From contig JAEUHT010000093.1 of the NCBI GenBank assembly GCA_016793265.1, positions 1 to 64,000 on the forward strand: 64,000 bases of DNA, read 5' to 3'. The notes below the pieces were generated by a model. The model did no database searches. It was not told where the DNA came from and saw only the letters and a program-made list of their open reading frames with translations. The stretch is from Planctomycetota bacterium (GTDB lineage: Bacteria > Planctomycetota > UBA1135 > UBA2386). The translations under genes and the position numbers were made by a program. This document shows, one piece after another, positions 23,191 through 31,512 of this stretch. The stretch's first letter is position 1, and the number at the start of each line of letters is the position of its first letter.

Positions 23191-24641
23191 TTGCCCTTGC
23201 GCGAGCGCTTCTCGTCGAGGTCGACCTTGGTCCATTCCTTGAGCGTGCGCAGCGTCGCGGCCGGCCCGATGACGACCTCGTCCCCTTCGACGAGGCCGTC
23301 GAGCACCTCGATGTCCTGCGTCTCGCCGATCACGCCGAACGTCACCGGCCGGAAGCGAGCCTTGCCGTCCTGGCGCAGGTAGACCCCCTTCTTCGGCTTC
23401 CGCTGCTGGCGCTGGGCCGCGGTCAGCTCGACCTCGGCTTCGCCCTCCTTCGGCTCCGCGGGCGCCACGTAGTTGCCGTCGTTGTCGAGCTCGACGTCGG
23501 GCTCGACCTGGGCGGTGAACGGCACCACCAGCACGTTCGTGCGCGTCGCCGTGACGATCTCGGCGGTGGCGGTCAGGCCGGTGCGCAGCTCGGGCGGCGG
23601 CGCGGTCAACCGCACCACCACCTTGAACTCCTTGCCCTCCTGGTTCTGCCCGCTGCCCGAAGCGGAGCTCTGGATCGGGCTCTGGCCGATCTCGGTGACG
23701 ACCCCCTGGAGCTTGCGGTCGCGCATGGCGTCGACCTCGACCTCGGCCTCGGCGCCGAGCCGGACCTCGATGATGTCGGCCTCGGCCACCTGGATCTCGG
23801 CCTCGATCACCGACATGTCGGCGATCGTCATCAGGGTGGCGATCGGGTTGGACTGGAAGCCCGGCACCGCCCGTTCCCCCTTCTCGACCTCGAGCTTGGT
23901 GATCAGCCCCGACAGCGGCGCCCGCAGCACGGTCTTGTCCAGCATGTCGACGGCCCGCGCCAGCGCCGCCTGCGCCGACTCGACGCGGCGCAGCGCGGCG
24001 TCGCGCACGGCCTTGGCGGCGTCGACGCGCGTCTCCACGACGCGCAGGTTGGCCTCGGCCTGGTCGAAGCGAGCCTTGGCGAACTCGAGCCGCTGCTGCG
24101 CCAGCCGCGTCTCGGCGGTGGCGACCTCGTATTCCTCGTTGCCGATCAGCTTCGATTGGAACAGCTCCTCCTTGCGGCGGAACGACGCTTCGGCGCGGTC
24201 GCTCGACACCTTGGCCTGCGCACACTCGACCTTGACGCCAGCGACGTTGGTGCGCTCGGCGGCGACGTTGGCCTCGGCGGTGGCGACGCCGACCTCGGCG
24301 TTCTTGGCGTCGGCCTCGGCGGCGCCGACCTGGGCGCGCGCGGCGTCGACCTCGGCGCGCAGCTGCAGGTCCTCGAGCTTCAGCAGCACGGCGCCCTTGT
24401 CGACGTGGTCGCCCTCCTTGACCAGCACCTCGGTGATGACGCCGGCGACCTCGGCCTGGATGTCGACGAACTCCTTGGCCTGGATCTGGCCGGTCGCCGA
24501 CACGATCGAGCGCAGTTTGGGCAACCGTTCGGCCTTGGCGGTGACGACCTGCACCGGCGGCTTCGGCTGCAGCATCTTCCAGGTGATCGTGGCGGCGATG
24601 CCGACGGCGAGGGAGAGCAGGACGGCGGGCGTTCGTTTCAT
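23187..24641 (-). CDS. HlyD/MacA-like efflux adaptor (first gene of second ABC operon)
   Basis: 484 residues. N-terminal anchor ([20 protein letters not shown]), lipoyl half with [20 protein letters not shown], a helical hairpin of about 130 residues rich in Ala and Glu (about 95-225), second lipoyl half [20 protein letters not shown], then barrel domains. An acidic insertion (about 375-400, [20 protein letters not shown]) interrupts the membrane-proximal part, which resumes with [20 protein letters not shown]. No outer-membrane channel gene accompanies this operon, so it may borrow the TolC protein encoded at 4647 or one elsewhere. ATG 24641 precedes the anchor; the open frame further upstream has no signal character. 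Confidence 0.9.
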
Positions 24642-24809
24642 GCCGGGGCAGCAGACGGGAGACGGCGGGCGAAGGGCGGCGCAAGGTGGCCGATGCGGGG
24701 CGGAAACCGCCGCCGGCCCCGGCGGGGATTCCGGCGACTCGGGGCGCCGCAGCGCAGGCCGGTCGGGCATGATCGGCGGCCGGGCGCCGGAGTCAATGCG
24801 AAGCAACGA

Positions 24810-27449
24810 TCAAGGCCGCGCGCGGCGCCACCCGGAGGCCAACAGCCCGAGCGCCGCGAGCCAGGCCAGCAGCGTCAGCCGCAGCGGCCAGACCACGACG
24901 GGCTGATCGAAGGTGAAGACGACCTCGTGCTCGCCCGCCGGCACGAACACGGCGCGCAGGTAGTGGTCGGCGACGAAGACCGGCACGTCCCGGCCGTCGA
25001 GCCGCGCCCGCCAGCCGGCGTGCCACGGATCGGCGAGCCGCAGGTAGCCGGCGGCGGCGCTGCGCACGTGCACGACGGTGCGTTCGTCGTGGCGCTCGCG
25101 CACCTGCACGGTGGCGTCGGCGACCGCGGCGGCGGGCACCGCCGGCGCCGCCGCGTCCTCCAGCACGACACGGTGGCGCACGTCGCGGTCGCGGCGGCCG
25201 AGCGCGGCGAGGCGCTGCTGCTGGTCCGGGATCACGTCGACCTGCACGACGAACGTCGCCCGCGGCAGCGCCGTGGTGCGCTCGAGCAGGCGGTAGCCGC
25301 CGGTCCCCGACGGCGTGCGATCGACCAGCGTCGGCGACGCCGGCACCGGCTCGCGCGTCAGCACCCAGCGGATGCCGTAGAGGTCGGCGAGCGGGTGCGT
25401 CAGCGCCGCCGCGTCGCGGAACGCCCCGACGCCGGCGCCGCCGTAGACGCAGCCCGGGTCGATCGTGCCGAAGAACGCCTCGTAGCGCGCCGGCGGCAGC
25501 GGGTTGTAGGCGCCGCTGTCCTCGAGGCCGAGGAACCCGGGCAGGTTGGGCGCCATGCCGGCGTCGGTGCGCACCCCAGGCGCGGTCAGCCGGCACAATC
25601 GGGCCCGGTCGCCGTTCGCCGGCGTCGCCGCGGCGACCGGCTGCAGCACGAGCGGCAGCCGCGTCAGCCGTTCGGCCGCCACCGTCTGCACCGGGCCGTG
25701 CCCGACGTGCAGCAGTTCGCCGATGCTGACCAGGATGCAGACGGGCCACCGCCAGCGCGCGCGCGTCCACAGCGACAGCAGCCCCACCACCGCGACCAGC
25801 AGCGCGCGCCAGCTCGTGGTTGCGAGCACGCCGTGGTTGTGCGCGAGCTCGCCGGGCGCCGCCGCGGCCAGCACCGCCTGCGCCAGCCGTTCGGCATCGC
25901 CGCCCATGCTGACGACCTGCGGGTGGTCGGCATCGGCCGTGATCAGGCCGGCCACGCCGCGCGCGAACGTCTCGGCAGTCGCATGCGCGCCGAGCCAGCC
26001 GAGCGCCGCGATCGACAGCGCCGACACCACCACGAACAAGGCCGCCGCCGGCCACCGCCCAGCGCCGCGCCCCCAGGCGTCGGCGCCGAGCCCGGTCAGC
26101 ACGACGAGCGCCATCGCGGTCGTGAACAAGAGCCGCCGCAGGTCGCCGGTGGCGAAGCCCGGGACCACGCGGGCGGCGGCGAGCCACGGCTGGTCGGCGG
26201 TGGCGAAGGCGAACGACACCACGGCCACCAGCACGAAGGTCAGCACCAGCCGCCGGCGGCGCCCGTCGAACAGCGCCGTCAGCGCCGCCGCCAACGGCAC
26301 CAGCCCGACCGCGAAGCTGGTCTCGACCCAGCTCTGGAACGCGCTGTGGTCGCCGTCGCGCAGCGGCTTCGCCAGCAGCACCAGCTGGCTCAGCGGCATG
26401 CGCGTGGCGAGGTCGAACGGCGGCCCGTCGCCGGCGGGCAGGTAGAAGCGATCGGCGGCCCAGCTCAGCAGATCCGGCCAGCACGCGGCCAGCGCGTGGT
26501 CCCATTCGAGCCCGAGCGACGCCTGCAGGCCCGCGCTCCAAGTGCCCGTGCGTGCCGACTCCCCGGCCGCCAGCAGGATCGGGATCATGTTGGCGGCGCT
26601 CAGCACCGCGCCGAGCGCGAAGCCGAGGCCGACCGGCACCAACCGCCGCAGACGGTCCCCACGTTCGACCTGGCTCACGAACACGAGCGCCACGATCGTG
26701 GTCAGGTAGCTCGCCTGCAGCGCCACCGGCACGAAGCCGGTCGACCACGACAAGCCCGCCCACAGGCCGAGCCAGCCGACCGCGCGCCGCCGCGCGCCGC
26801 CGCGGGCGCCGTTGGCGACCAGCTCGTGCACCGCCGACAGCATCGGCCACAGCGACAGGGCCGCGGTCAGGATGACGTTGTGGTGCAGCTTGCACTGCGT
26901 CCACAGGCCGAGCACGGCGGCGACGAGGGCGAGCAGCGACGGCCCGTGCGCACAACCGAGCCGGCGCAGGAACGTGTAGGCGAACCAGCCGAACAGCACC
27001 TGATGGAGCAGGTACCACCAGCCGTACCACTGTTCACTCGGCAGCAGCAGCAGCAGCAGGTTGACCGGCTGCCACGGCTGCGCCATCTGCGGCACCAACG
27101 GCGCCCCGCCGCCGATGTCGTTGGTCCAACGCGGCAGCTCGCCGGCCGAGAAGCGCGTCTGCAGGACGCGGTCCCAGCACAACGACTGCAGGTACTTGTC
27201 GGTCATGCCGACGTTGCCGCGCAGCACCTCGCCGGCGTCGAAGCGGCCGGCGGCGACGGCCTCCGCCATCGGCACGTCGAGCAGCTCGGGCGGGTGCGGC
27301 ACCAGGGCCCGCCCCGGCAGCAGCGCATCGCCCAGGAACAGCACCGCGCAGACGAACGCGAGCACCAGGGCCTGCAGGTGTTCGCGGCGGGTCGGCGCAG
27401 GGGACGGCGTCACGGCCGGCACGATGCAGCGGCGAGCGTGGCTTGGCAA
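24810..27449 (-). CDS. YfhO-like polytopic membrane protein
   Basis: 879 residues with about a dozen hydrophobic segments from residue 25 to 560, then a soluble extracytoplasmic region, and a last helix near residue 855. The C-terminal part reads LADPWHAGWRARLDGRDVPV and VFTFDQPVVVWPLRLTLLAW, the usual end of bacterial membrane proteins of the YfhO family, which are related to GT-C glycosyltransferases and in Firmicutes take part in decorating envelope polymers. NDIGGGAPLVPQMAQPWQPV in the first loop also fits. It starts 6 nt after the patatin gene stop, so it may be read from the same mRNA. A second member lies at 60268-62868. Confidence 0.8.
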   Translation of the reverse strand: MPSHARRCIVPAVTPSPAPTRREHLQALVLAFVCAVLFLGDALLPGRALVPHPPELLDVPMAEAVAAGRFDAGEVLRGNVGMTDKYLQSLCWDRVLQTRFSAGELPRWTNDIGGGAPLVPQMAQPWQPVNLLLLLLPSEQWYGWWYLLHQVLFGWFAYTFLRRLGCAHGPSLLALVAAVLGLWTQCKLHHNVILTAALSLWPMLSAVHELVANGARGGARRRAVGWLGLWAGLSWSTGFVPVALQASYLTTIVALVFVSQVERGDRLRRLVPVGLGFALGAVLSAANMIPILLAAGESARTGTWSAGLQASLGLEWDHALAACWPDLLSWAADRFYLPAGDGPPFDLATRMPLSQLVLLAKPLRDGDHSAFQSWVETSFAVGLVPLAAALTALFDGRRRRLVLTFVLVAVVSFAFATADQPWLAAARVVPGFATGDLRRLLFTTAMALVVLTGLGADAWGRGAGRWPAAALFVVVSALSIAALGWLGAHATAETFARGVAGLITADADHPQVVSMGGDAERLAQAVLAAAAPGELAHNHGVLATTSWRALLVAVVGLLSLWTRARWRWPVCILVSIGELLHVGHGPVQTVAAERLTRLPLVLQPVAAATPANGDRARLCRLTAPGVRTDAGMAPNLPGFLGLEDSGAYNPLPPARYEAFFGTIDPGCVYGGAGVGAFRDAAALTHPLADLYGIRWVLTREPVPASPTLVDRTPSGTGGYRLLERTTALPRATFVVQVDVIPDQQQRLAALGRRDRDVRHRVVLEDAAAPAVPAAAVADATVQVRERHDERTVVHVRSAAAGYLRLADPWHAGWRARLDGRDVPVFVADHYLRAVFVPAGEHEVVFTFDQPVVVWPLRLTLLAWLAALGLLASGWRRARP

Positions 27450-27455
27450 CCCGAC

Positions 27456-28547
27456 TCACAGATTGCCGAGGCGGATCGCACCGGTCGGACAATTGCGTTC
27501 GCAGGCGAGGTCGCGGGTGCACTCGTAGTTGTGCAGCTTGCGCACGACGTCGCCGAGCGGCACCGCGGCGTAGCCCTGGGTGACGCAGGTGGCGGCGCAG
27601 ACGCCGCAGTGGATGCACTTGTTCATGTCGACGTCGAGCTGCACGTGGTCGCGCGGCCGCTGCACGGCGCGGTCCTCCTCGGCGACGGCGGCCGGGTCAC
27701 AGAGGTAGCGCGTCAGCGGGTGCGTGGTCAGCACCTCGAGCGCCTCACGTTCCCCGAGCCGCACGATCTCGTTGACGTCGGGCATGTCGAGCAGGCCGAG
27801 GTGCGACACCTTCGGCTTGATCAGCACCGTGCGGTCGTCGACGTAGCGGTGCAGGTTGTGTTCGTTGAGCGCCTGCCCCATCACCTCGTAGGTCTGGAAC
27901 AGGATGTGCGGCAGGCTGGCGCGGTACGGCACCGCCGTGTGCATGTCGCGGTGCGACAGGTCGACGGCGATGACGAGGTCGGCCTGGCGCGCGCGCGCGA
28001 TGCGCAGGCCGAGCGTCTCGGTCATGCCGCCGTCGACGAGGTGGTCGCCGTCCATCGGGATCGGCTCGAAGATCGACGGCAGGCAGGCGCTCGAGTAGAC
28101 GGCGTCGGCGACCGGCACGTGGTCGGCGCCGGGCATGCCGAAGAAGCGCGTGGTGCCGGTGGTCAGCGACAGCGCGTTGCAGAAGAACGGTCGCGCCAGC
28201 TCGGCGAAGGTGCGCTGCGGCAGCCACTTCTGCAGCAGCCGGTGGAAGGTGCGGCCCTTGTAGACCGAGGCGTGGCGGTAGCCGCGCACCAGGAACTTCA
28301 GCAGGTTGAGGCGGAAGTACTCCTTGAGCGAGATCTCGGCGGCGTCGACCTCCATGCGGCGGCTGTCGCGGCCCGAGGCGAACAGGCCGCCCATCACGGC
28401 GCCCATGCTGGTGCCGACGACCTCGTCGACGGTGAGGCCGAGCCGCTCGATCGCGCGCACGACGCCGATGTGGCAGAAACCGCGCATGCCGCCGCCGCCG
28501 AGCACGAGCACGGTCTTGCGCGGCCGCGGTCCGCGCCCGCTGGGCAC
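27456..28547 (-). CDS. Patatin-like phospholipase fused to a two-cluster ferredoxin domain
   Basis: About 363 residues. The patatin domain (8-280) has the oxyanion motif VLGGGGMRG, nucleophile elbow GTSMG (Ser47) and the Asp of the dyad in LVDGGMTE. Residues 305-363 are ferredoxin-like: C311-x2-C314-x2-C317-x3-C321, then C343-x2-D346-x2-C349-x3-C353-P. The Asp in place of the second cysteine of the second motif recalls ferredoxins with an Asp-ligated [4Fe-4S] or [3Fe-4S] cluster. No signal peptide is visible, so it should be cytoplasmic or membrane-peripheral. The start is uncertain: GTG 28547 is 7 residues before the domain, while an upstream ATG at 28736 would overlap the divergent gene. 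It may hydrolyse lipids to supply the divergent acyl-CoA operon (inference). Confidence 0.82.
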   Translation of the reverse strand: MPSGRGPRPRKTVLVLGGGGMRGFCHIGVVRAIERLGLTVDEVVGTSMGAVMGGLFASGRDSRRMEVDAAEISLKEYFRLNLLKFLVRGYRHASVYKGRTFHRLLQKWLPQRTFAELARPFFCNALSLTTGTTRFFGMPGADHVPVADAVYSSACLPSIFEPIPMDGDHLVDGGMTETLGLRIARARQADLVIAVDLSHRDMHTAVPYRASLPHILFQTYEVMGQALNEHNLHRYVDDRTVLIKPKVSHLGLLDMPDVNEIVRLGEREALEVLTTHPLTRYLCDPAAVAEEDRAVQRPRDHVQLDVDMNKCIHCGVCAATCVTQGYAAVPLGDVVRKLHNYECTRDLACERNCPTGAIRLGNL

Positions 28548-28636
28548 GGCGCACGCGGTGGCATCGGCGGGCTGGGTGGACGGCGATCTCAAGGCGAACT
28601 CGGTGCGGGCGGTGGCTGCGGCGCCCCGAACCGTCC

Positions 28637-28697
28637 CTAGATCGGACGTCGCCGGAGGTTGCCTGAAGGCCGCAACCGGCGGCTGCCGACAATCTAG
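28637..28697. promoter_or_regulatory. Nested dyad in divergent promoter region
   Basis: CTAGAT (28637-28642) and ATCTAG (28692-28697) flank an inner inverted repeat GGTTGC (28657-28662) / GCAACC (28672-28677). The element sits between the patatin gene and the acyl-CoA operon, just upstream of a full Shine-Dalgarno GAGGAGG (28712-28718) serving ATG 28727. A shared regulator site is plausible; no fatty-acid regulator gene is seen nearby. Confidence 0.3.
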
Positions 28698-28726
28698 ACA
28701 GCGGAGGCCACGAGGAGGACCACACG

Positions 28727-30208
28727 ATGACGGCATGGCAGAGACTGCAGCGGATGCCGCGCGCCGAGTTGCGCGCGCTGCAGGACTCCCTGCTGCAGCG
28801 CTACGTGCAGCGCTACCTCTGGCCGTTCTCGCCGTTCTACCGGGCGCTGTTCGCGCGCCACGGCGTGCGCCCCGAGCAGATCCGCGGTGTCGACGACCTG
28901 CGGCGGCTGCCGCTGACGCAGAAGCGCGACCTGCTGCCGACCGCCGACGACCCGCAGCGCTTCAAGCAGTTCATCCTGCAGCCCGACCCGCAGTCGCTGC
29001 GGGCGGCCTGGCCGCTGCACCAGCAGCTGCCGCTGTTGTGGCAGAAGTGGACCCAGGGCAGCGAGGCGGTGCGGGCGCGGCTGCGGCGCGAGTTCGCGCC
29101 GAGCTTCATGACCTTCACCACCGGGCGCTCGGCCGAGCCGGTGCCGTTCTTCTACTCGCCGCACGACCTGCAGAACCTGCACACCACCGGCTCGCGGCTG
29201 ATCGACGTGCTCGGGCTCGGCCGCGACTACCGCGTCGCCAACGTGTTCCCGTACGCGCCGCACCTCGCCTTCTGGCAGGTGTTCTTCGCCGGCATCGCCG
29301 AGCACATGATGGTGCTGTCGACCGGCGGCGGCAAGGTGATGGGCTCGAGCGGCGATCTGCGCGCGCTCGGCCGGCTGCGCGCCGACGCGCTGATCGGCGT
29401 GCCCGGCTACGTCTACCACCTGCTGCGCCGCGCCGCCGCCGAACGCCACGACCTCGCCTCGCTGCGCTGCGTCGTGCTCGGCGCCGAACGGGTGGCCCCG
29501 GGCCTCAAGCAGAAGCTGCGCGAGCTGCTGGCCCAGGTCGGCGCCCACGACGTGCGGGTGCTCGGCACCTACGGCTTCACCGAGGCGCGCATGGCGTTCG
29601 CCGAGTGCCCGACGCCCGACGACGCCTGGTCGGGCTACCACCTCTACCCGGACTTCGCGATCTTCGAGGTCGTCGACCCGGTCCGCGGCGAGGTGGTGAA
29701 GGACGGCGAAGACGGCGAGCTCGTGTTCACGCCGCTGCAGGCGCGCGCCAGCACCGTGTTCCGCTACCGCACCGGCGACCGCGTGCGCGGCGGCCTGCAG
29801 TACGACCCCTGCCCGCACTGCGGCCGCACCGTGCCGCGCATCAGCAGCGACCTGACCCGCGAATCGAGCCTCAAGGACCTGCAGCTGCTGAAGGTCAAGG
29901 GCACACTCGTCAACCTCGAGGACTGCGCCATGCTGCTCGGCAGCATGGCCGAGGTCGAGGAGTGGCAGATCGAGCTGCGCAAGAAGGACGACGACCCGCT
30001 CGAGGTCGACGAGATGATCGTGCACCTCGCCGTCAAGCCGGGGCGCGAGGCCGCCGCCGAACAGCGCCTCCGCGAGCTGTTCAAGAGCCGGCTGGAGATC
30101 CTGCCCAACCACGTCGAGTTCCTCGGCCTCGAGTCGATGCTGCGCAAGATCGGCATGGAGACCGAGATGAAGGAGCGCCGATTCGTCGACTCCAGGCCAC
30201 GAACATGA
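28727..30208 (+). CDS. PaaK-like acyl/aryl-CoA ligase (adenylate-forming)
   Basis: 493 residues related to phenylacetate-CoA ligase. Seen are FMTFTTGRSAEPVPFFYSPH in place of the usual Ser/Thr/Gly-rich AMP loop, LGTYGFTEARMAFAECP as the acyl-adenylate motif, the hinge-region YRTGDRVRGG, and a cysteine pair CPHCGRTVPRI typical of this family. The C-terminal domain follows (LKDLQLLKVKGTLVNLEDCA). Such enzymes activate carboxylates with ATP and CoA. As first gene of an operon with a thiolase and a FadJ-like protein, it probably feeds an aromatic, branched or long-chain acid into beta-oxidation; the substrate is not evident. GAGGAGG at 28712-28718 firmly sets the start. The stop overlaps the thiolase as ATGA. 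Confidence 0.8.
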   Translation: MTAWQRLQRMPRAELRALQDSLLQRYVQRYLWPFSPFYRALFARHGVRPEQIRGVDDLRRLPLTQKRDLLPTADDPQRFKQFILQPDPQSLRAAWPLHQQLPLLWQKWTQGSEAVRARLRREFAPSFMTFTTGRSAEPVPFFYSPHDLQNLHTTGSRLIDVLGLGRDYRVANVFPYAPHLAFWQVFFAGIAEHMMVLSTGGGKVMGSSGDLRALGRLRADALIGVPGYVYHLLRRAAAERHDLASLRCVVLGAERVAPGLKQKLRELLAQVGAHDVRVLGTYGFTEARMAFAECPTPDDAWSGYHLYPDFAIFEVVDPVRGEVVKDGEDGELVFTPLQARASTVFRYRTGDRVRGGLQYDPCPHCGRTVPRISSDLTRESSLKDLQLLKVKGTLVNLEDCAMLLGSMAEVEEWQIELRKKDDDPLEVDEMIVHLAVKPGREAAAEQRLRELFKSRLEILPNHVEFLGLESMLRKIGMETEMKERRFVDSRPRT

Positions 30209-31512
30209 AGAAGTCCACCGACAAGAAGCGCGAGCTGGCGATCATGGCCGGGCTGCGCACGCCGTTCTGCAAGGCCAACGGGGCCATGCGCGCGGCCAGC
30301 GCCGCCGACCTCGCGGCCCACGTCTTCCGCGAAGTGCTCGACCGCACGCCGATCCGCGTCGGCGACATCGACGAGGTGGTGCTCGGCTGCGCCGGCCAGG
30401 ACGCGCGCGAGGCCAACGTCGCCCGGGTCGCGGCGCTGCGCGCGGGCCTGCCGGAGTCGGTGCCGGCCTTCACCGTGATGCGCAACTGCGCCTCGGGCAT
30501 GGAGGCGGTGCTGGCGGCGCGGCAGAAGCTGCGCGCCGGCGAAGGCGAGGTGTTCCTGGTCGGCGGCACCGAGTCGATGAGCAACTTCCCACTGCTGATG
30601 GGGCCCCGGCTGACGCGCTTCTTCACCCGGCTCGGCAAGGCCCGCTCGCCGTGGCAACGCCTGCGCGCGCTGGCCAGCTTCCGCTTCGCCAGCCTGAAGC
30701 CGCGCCTCGCCGTGGTCGAGGGCCTCACCGACCCCACCACCGGCCTGATGATGGGCAGCACCGCCGAGCTGGTCGCGCAGCGCTTCGGCATCACCCGCGC
30801 CGACATGGACGCGCTGGCCTTGCAGAGCCACCAGCGGGCCGCCGAGGCGCAGCGCGAACAACGCTTCGCCGCCGAGATCGCGCCGCTGGTGTTGATGCCG
30901 GACTACCGCAGCGTGGTGCTCGACGACGACGGCGTGCGGCGCGAACAGACGCTGGAGGCGCTGGCGCGGCTCAAGCCGGTGTTCGACCGCCACGAAGGCG
31001 ACGTCACCGTCGGCAACAGCTGCCAGGTCAGCGACGGTGCGGTGGCGCTGTTGTGCATGTCGGTGGCGCGCGCCGAGCAGCTCGGCCTCGAACCGCTGGC
31101 GATCGTGCGCGGCGCCGCCACCGCCGGCCTGTCGCCGCGCACGATGGGCCTGGGCCCGGTGCACGCGACGCCGGCGGCGCTGCAGCAGGCCGGACTGCGG
31201 CTCGACCAGCTCGACGTGGTCGAACTCAACGAGGCGTTCGCGGCGCAGGTGCTCGGCTGCTTCGCCGCGTTCGCCGACGCCGACTGGTGCCGCGACGAAC
31301 TCGGGCGCGCCGAACCGGTCGGCCGGCTCGACCCGTCGCGCGTCAACGTCAACGGCGGCGCCATCGCGCTCGGCCACCCGATCGCCGCCACCGGCGCGCG
31401 GCTGCTGCTGACGCTCGCCCACGAGCTGCGGCGGCGCCGCGCCCGCTACGGCCTCGCCACGCTCTGCATCGGCGGTGGCCAGGGCCAGGCCATCGTGCTG
31501 GAGGCCGCATGA
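30205..31512 (+). CDS. Acetyl-CoA C-acyltransferase (thiolase, FadI/FadA type)
   Basis: 435 residues. The nucleophile is Cys95 in VMRNCASGMEAV; the VELNEAFAAQ box, GGAIALGHPIAATGARL (catalytic His) and the second cysteine in TLCIGGGQGQA are all present. An insert around residues 135-165, FTRLGKARSPWQRLRALASF, is of the kind seen in FadI-like thiolases. It should cleave 3-ketoacyl-CoA with CoA into acetyl-CoA and a shortened acyl-CoA in the cytoplasm. ATGA overlaps link it to the ligase before it and to the bifunctional enzyme after it. Confidence 0.93.
   Translation: MKKSTDKKRELAIMAGLRTPFCKANGAMRAASAADLAAHVFREVLDRTPIRVGDIDEVVLGCAGQDAREANVARVAALRAGLPESVPAFTVMRNCASGMEAVLAARQKLRAGEGEVFLVGGTESMSNFPLLMGPRLTRFFTRLGKARSPWQRLRALASFRFASLKPRLAVVEGLTDPTTGLMMGSTAELVAQRFGITRADMDALALQSHQRAAEAQREQRFAAEIAPLVLMPDYRSVVLDDDGVRREQTLEALARLKPVFDRHEGDVTVGNSCQVSDGAVALLCMSVARAEQLGLEPLAIVRGAATAGLSPRTMGLGPVHATPAALQQAGLRLDQLDVVELNEAFAAQVLGCFAAFADADWCRDELGRAEPVGRLDPSRVNVNGGAIALGHPIAATGARLLLTLAHELRRRRARYGLATLCIGGGQGQAIVLEAA

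Noticed and set aside
24156-28640. Open plus-strand frame of about 1,490 codons opposite the YfhO-like and patatin genes
   Set aside because: Translation is low-complexity Arg/Ala/Gly/His without domains, an expected artefact of strong third-position GC bias opposite real genes.
28548-28736. Longer patatin start at ATG 28736
   Set aside because: It would overlap the start and Shine-Dalgarno of the divergent ligase gene and adds 63 residues of low-complexity sequence.
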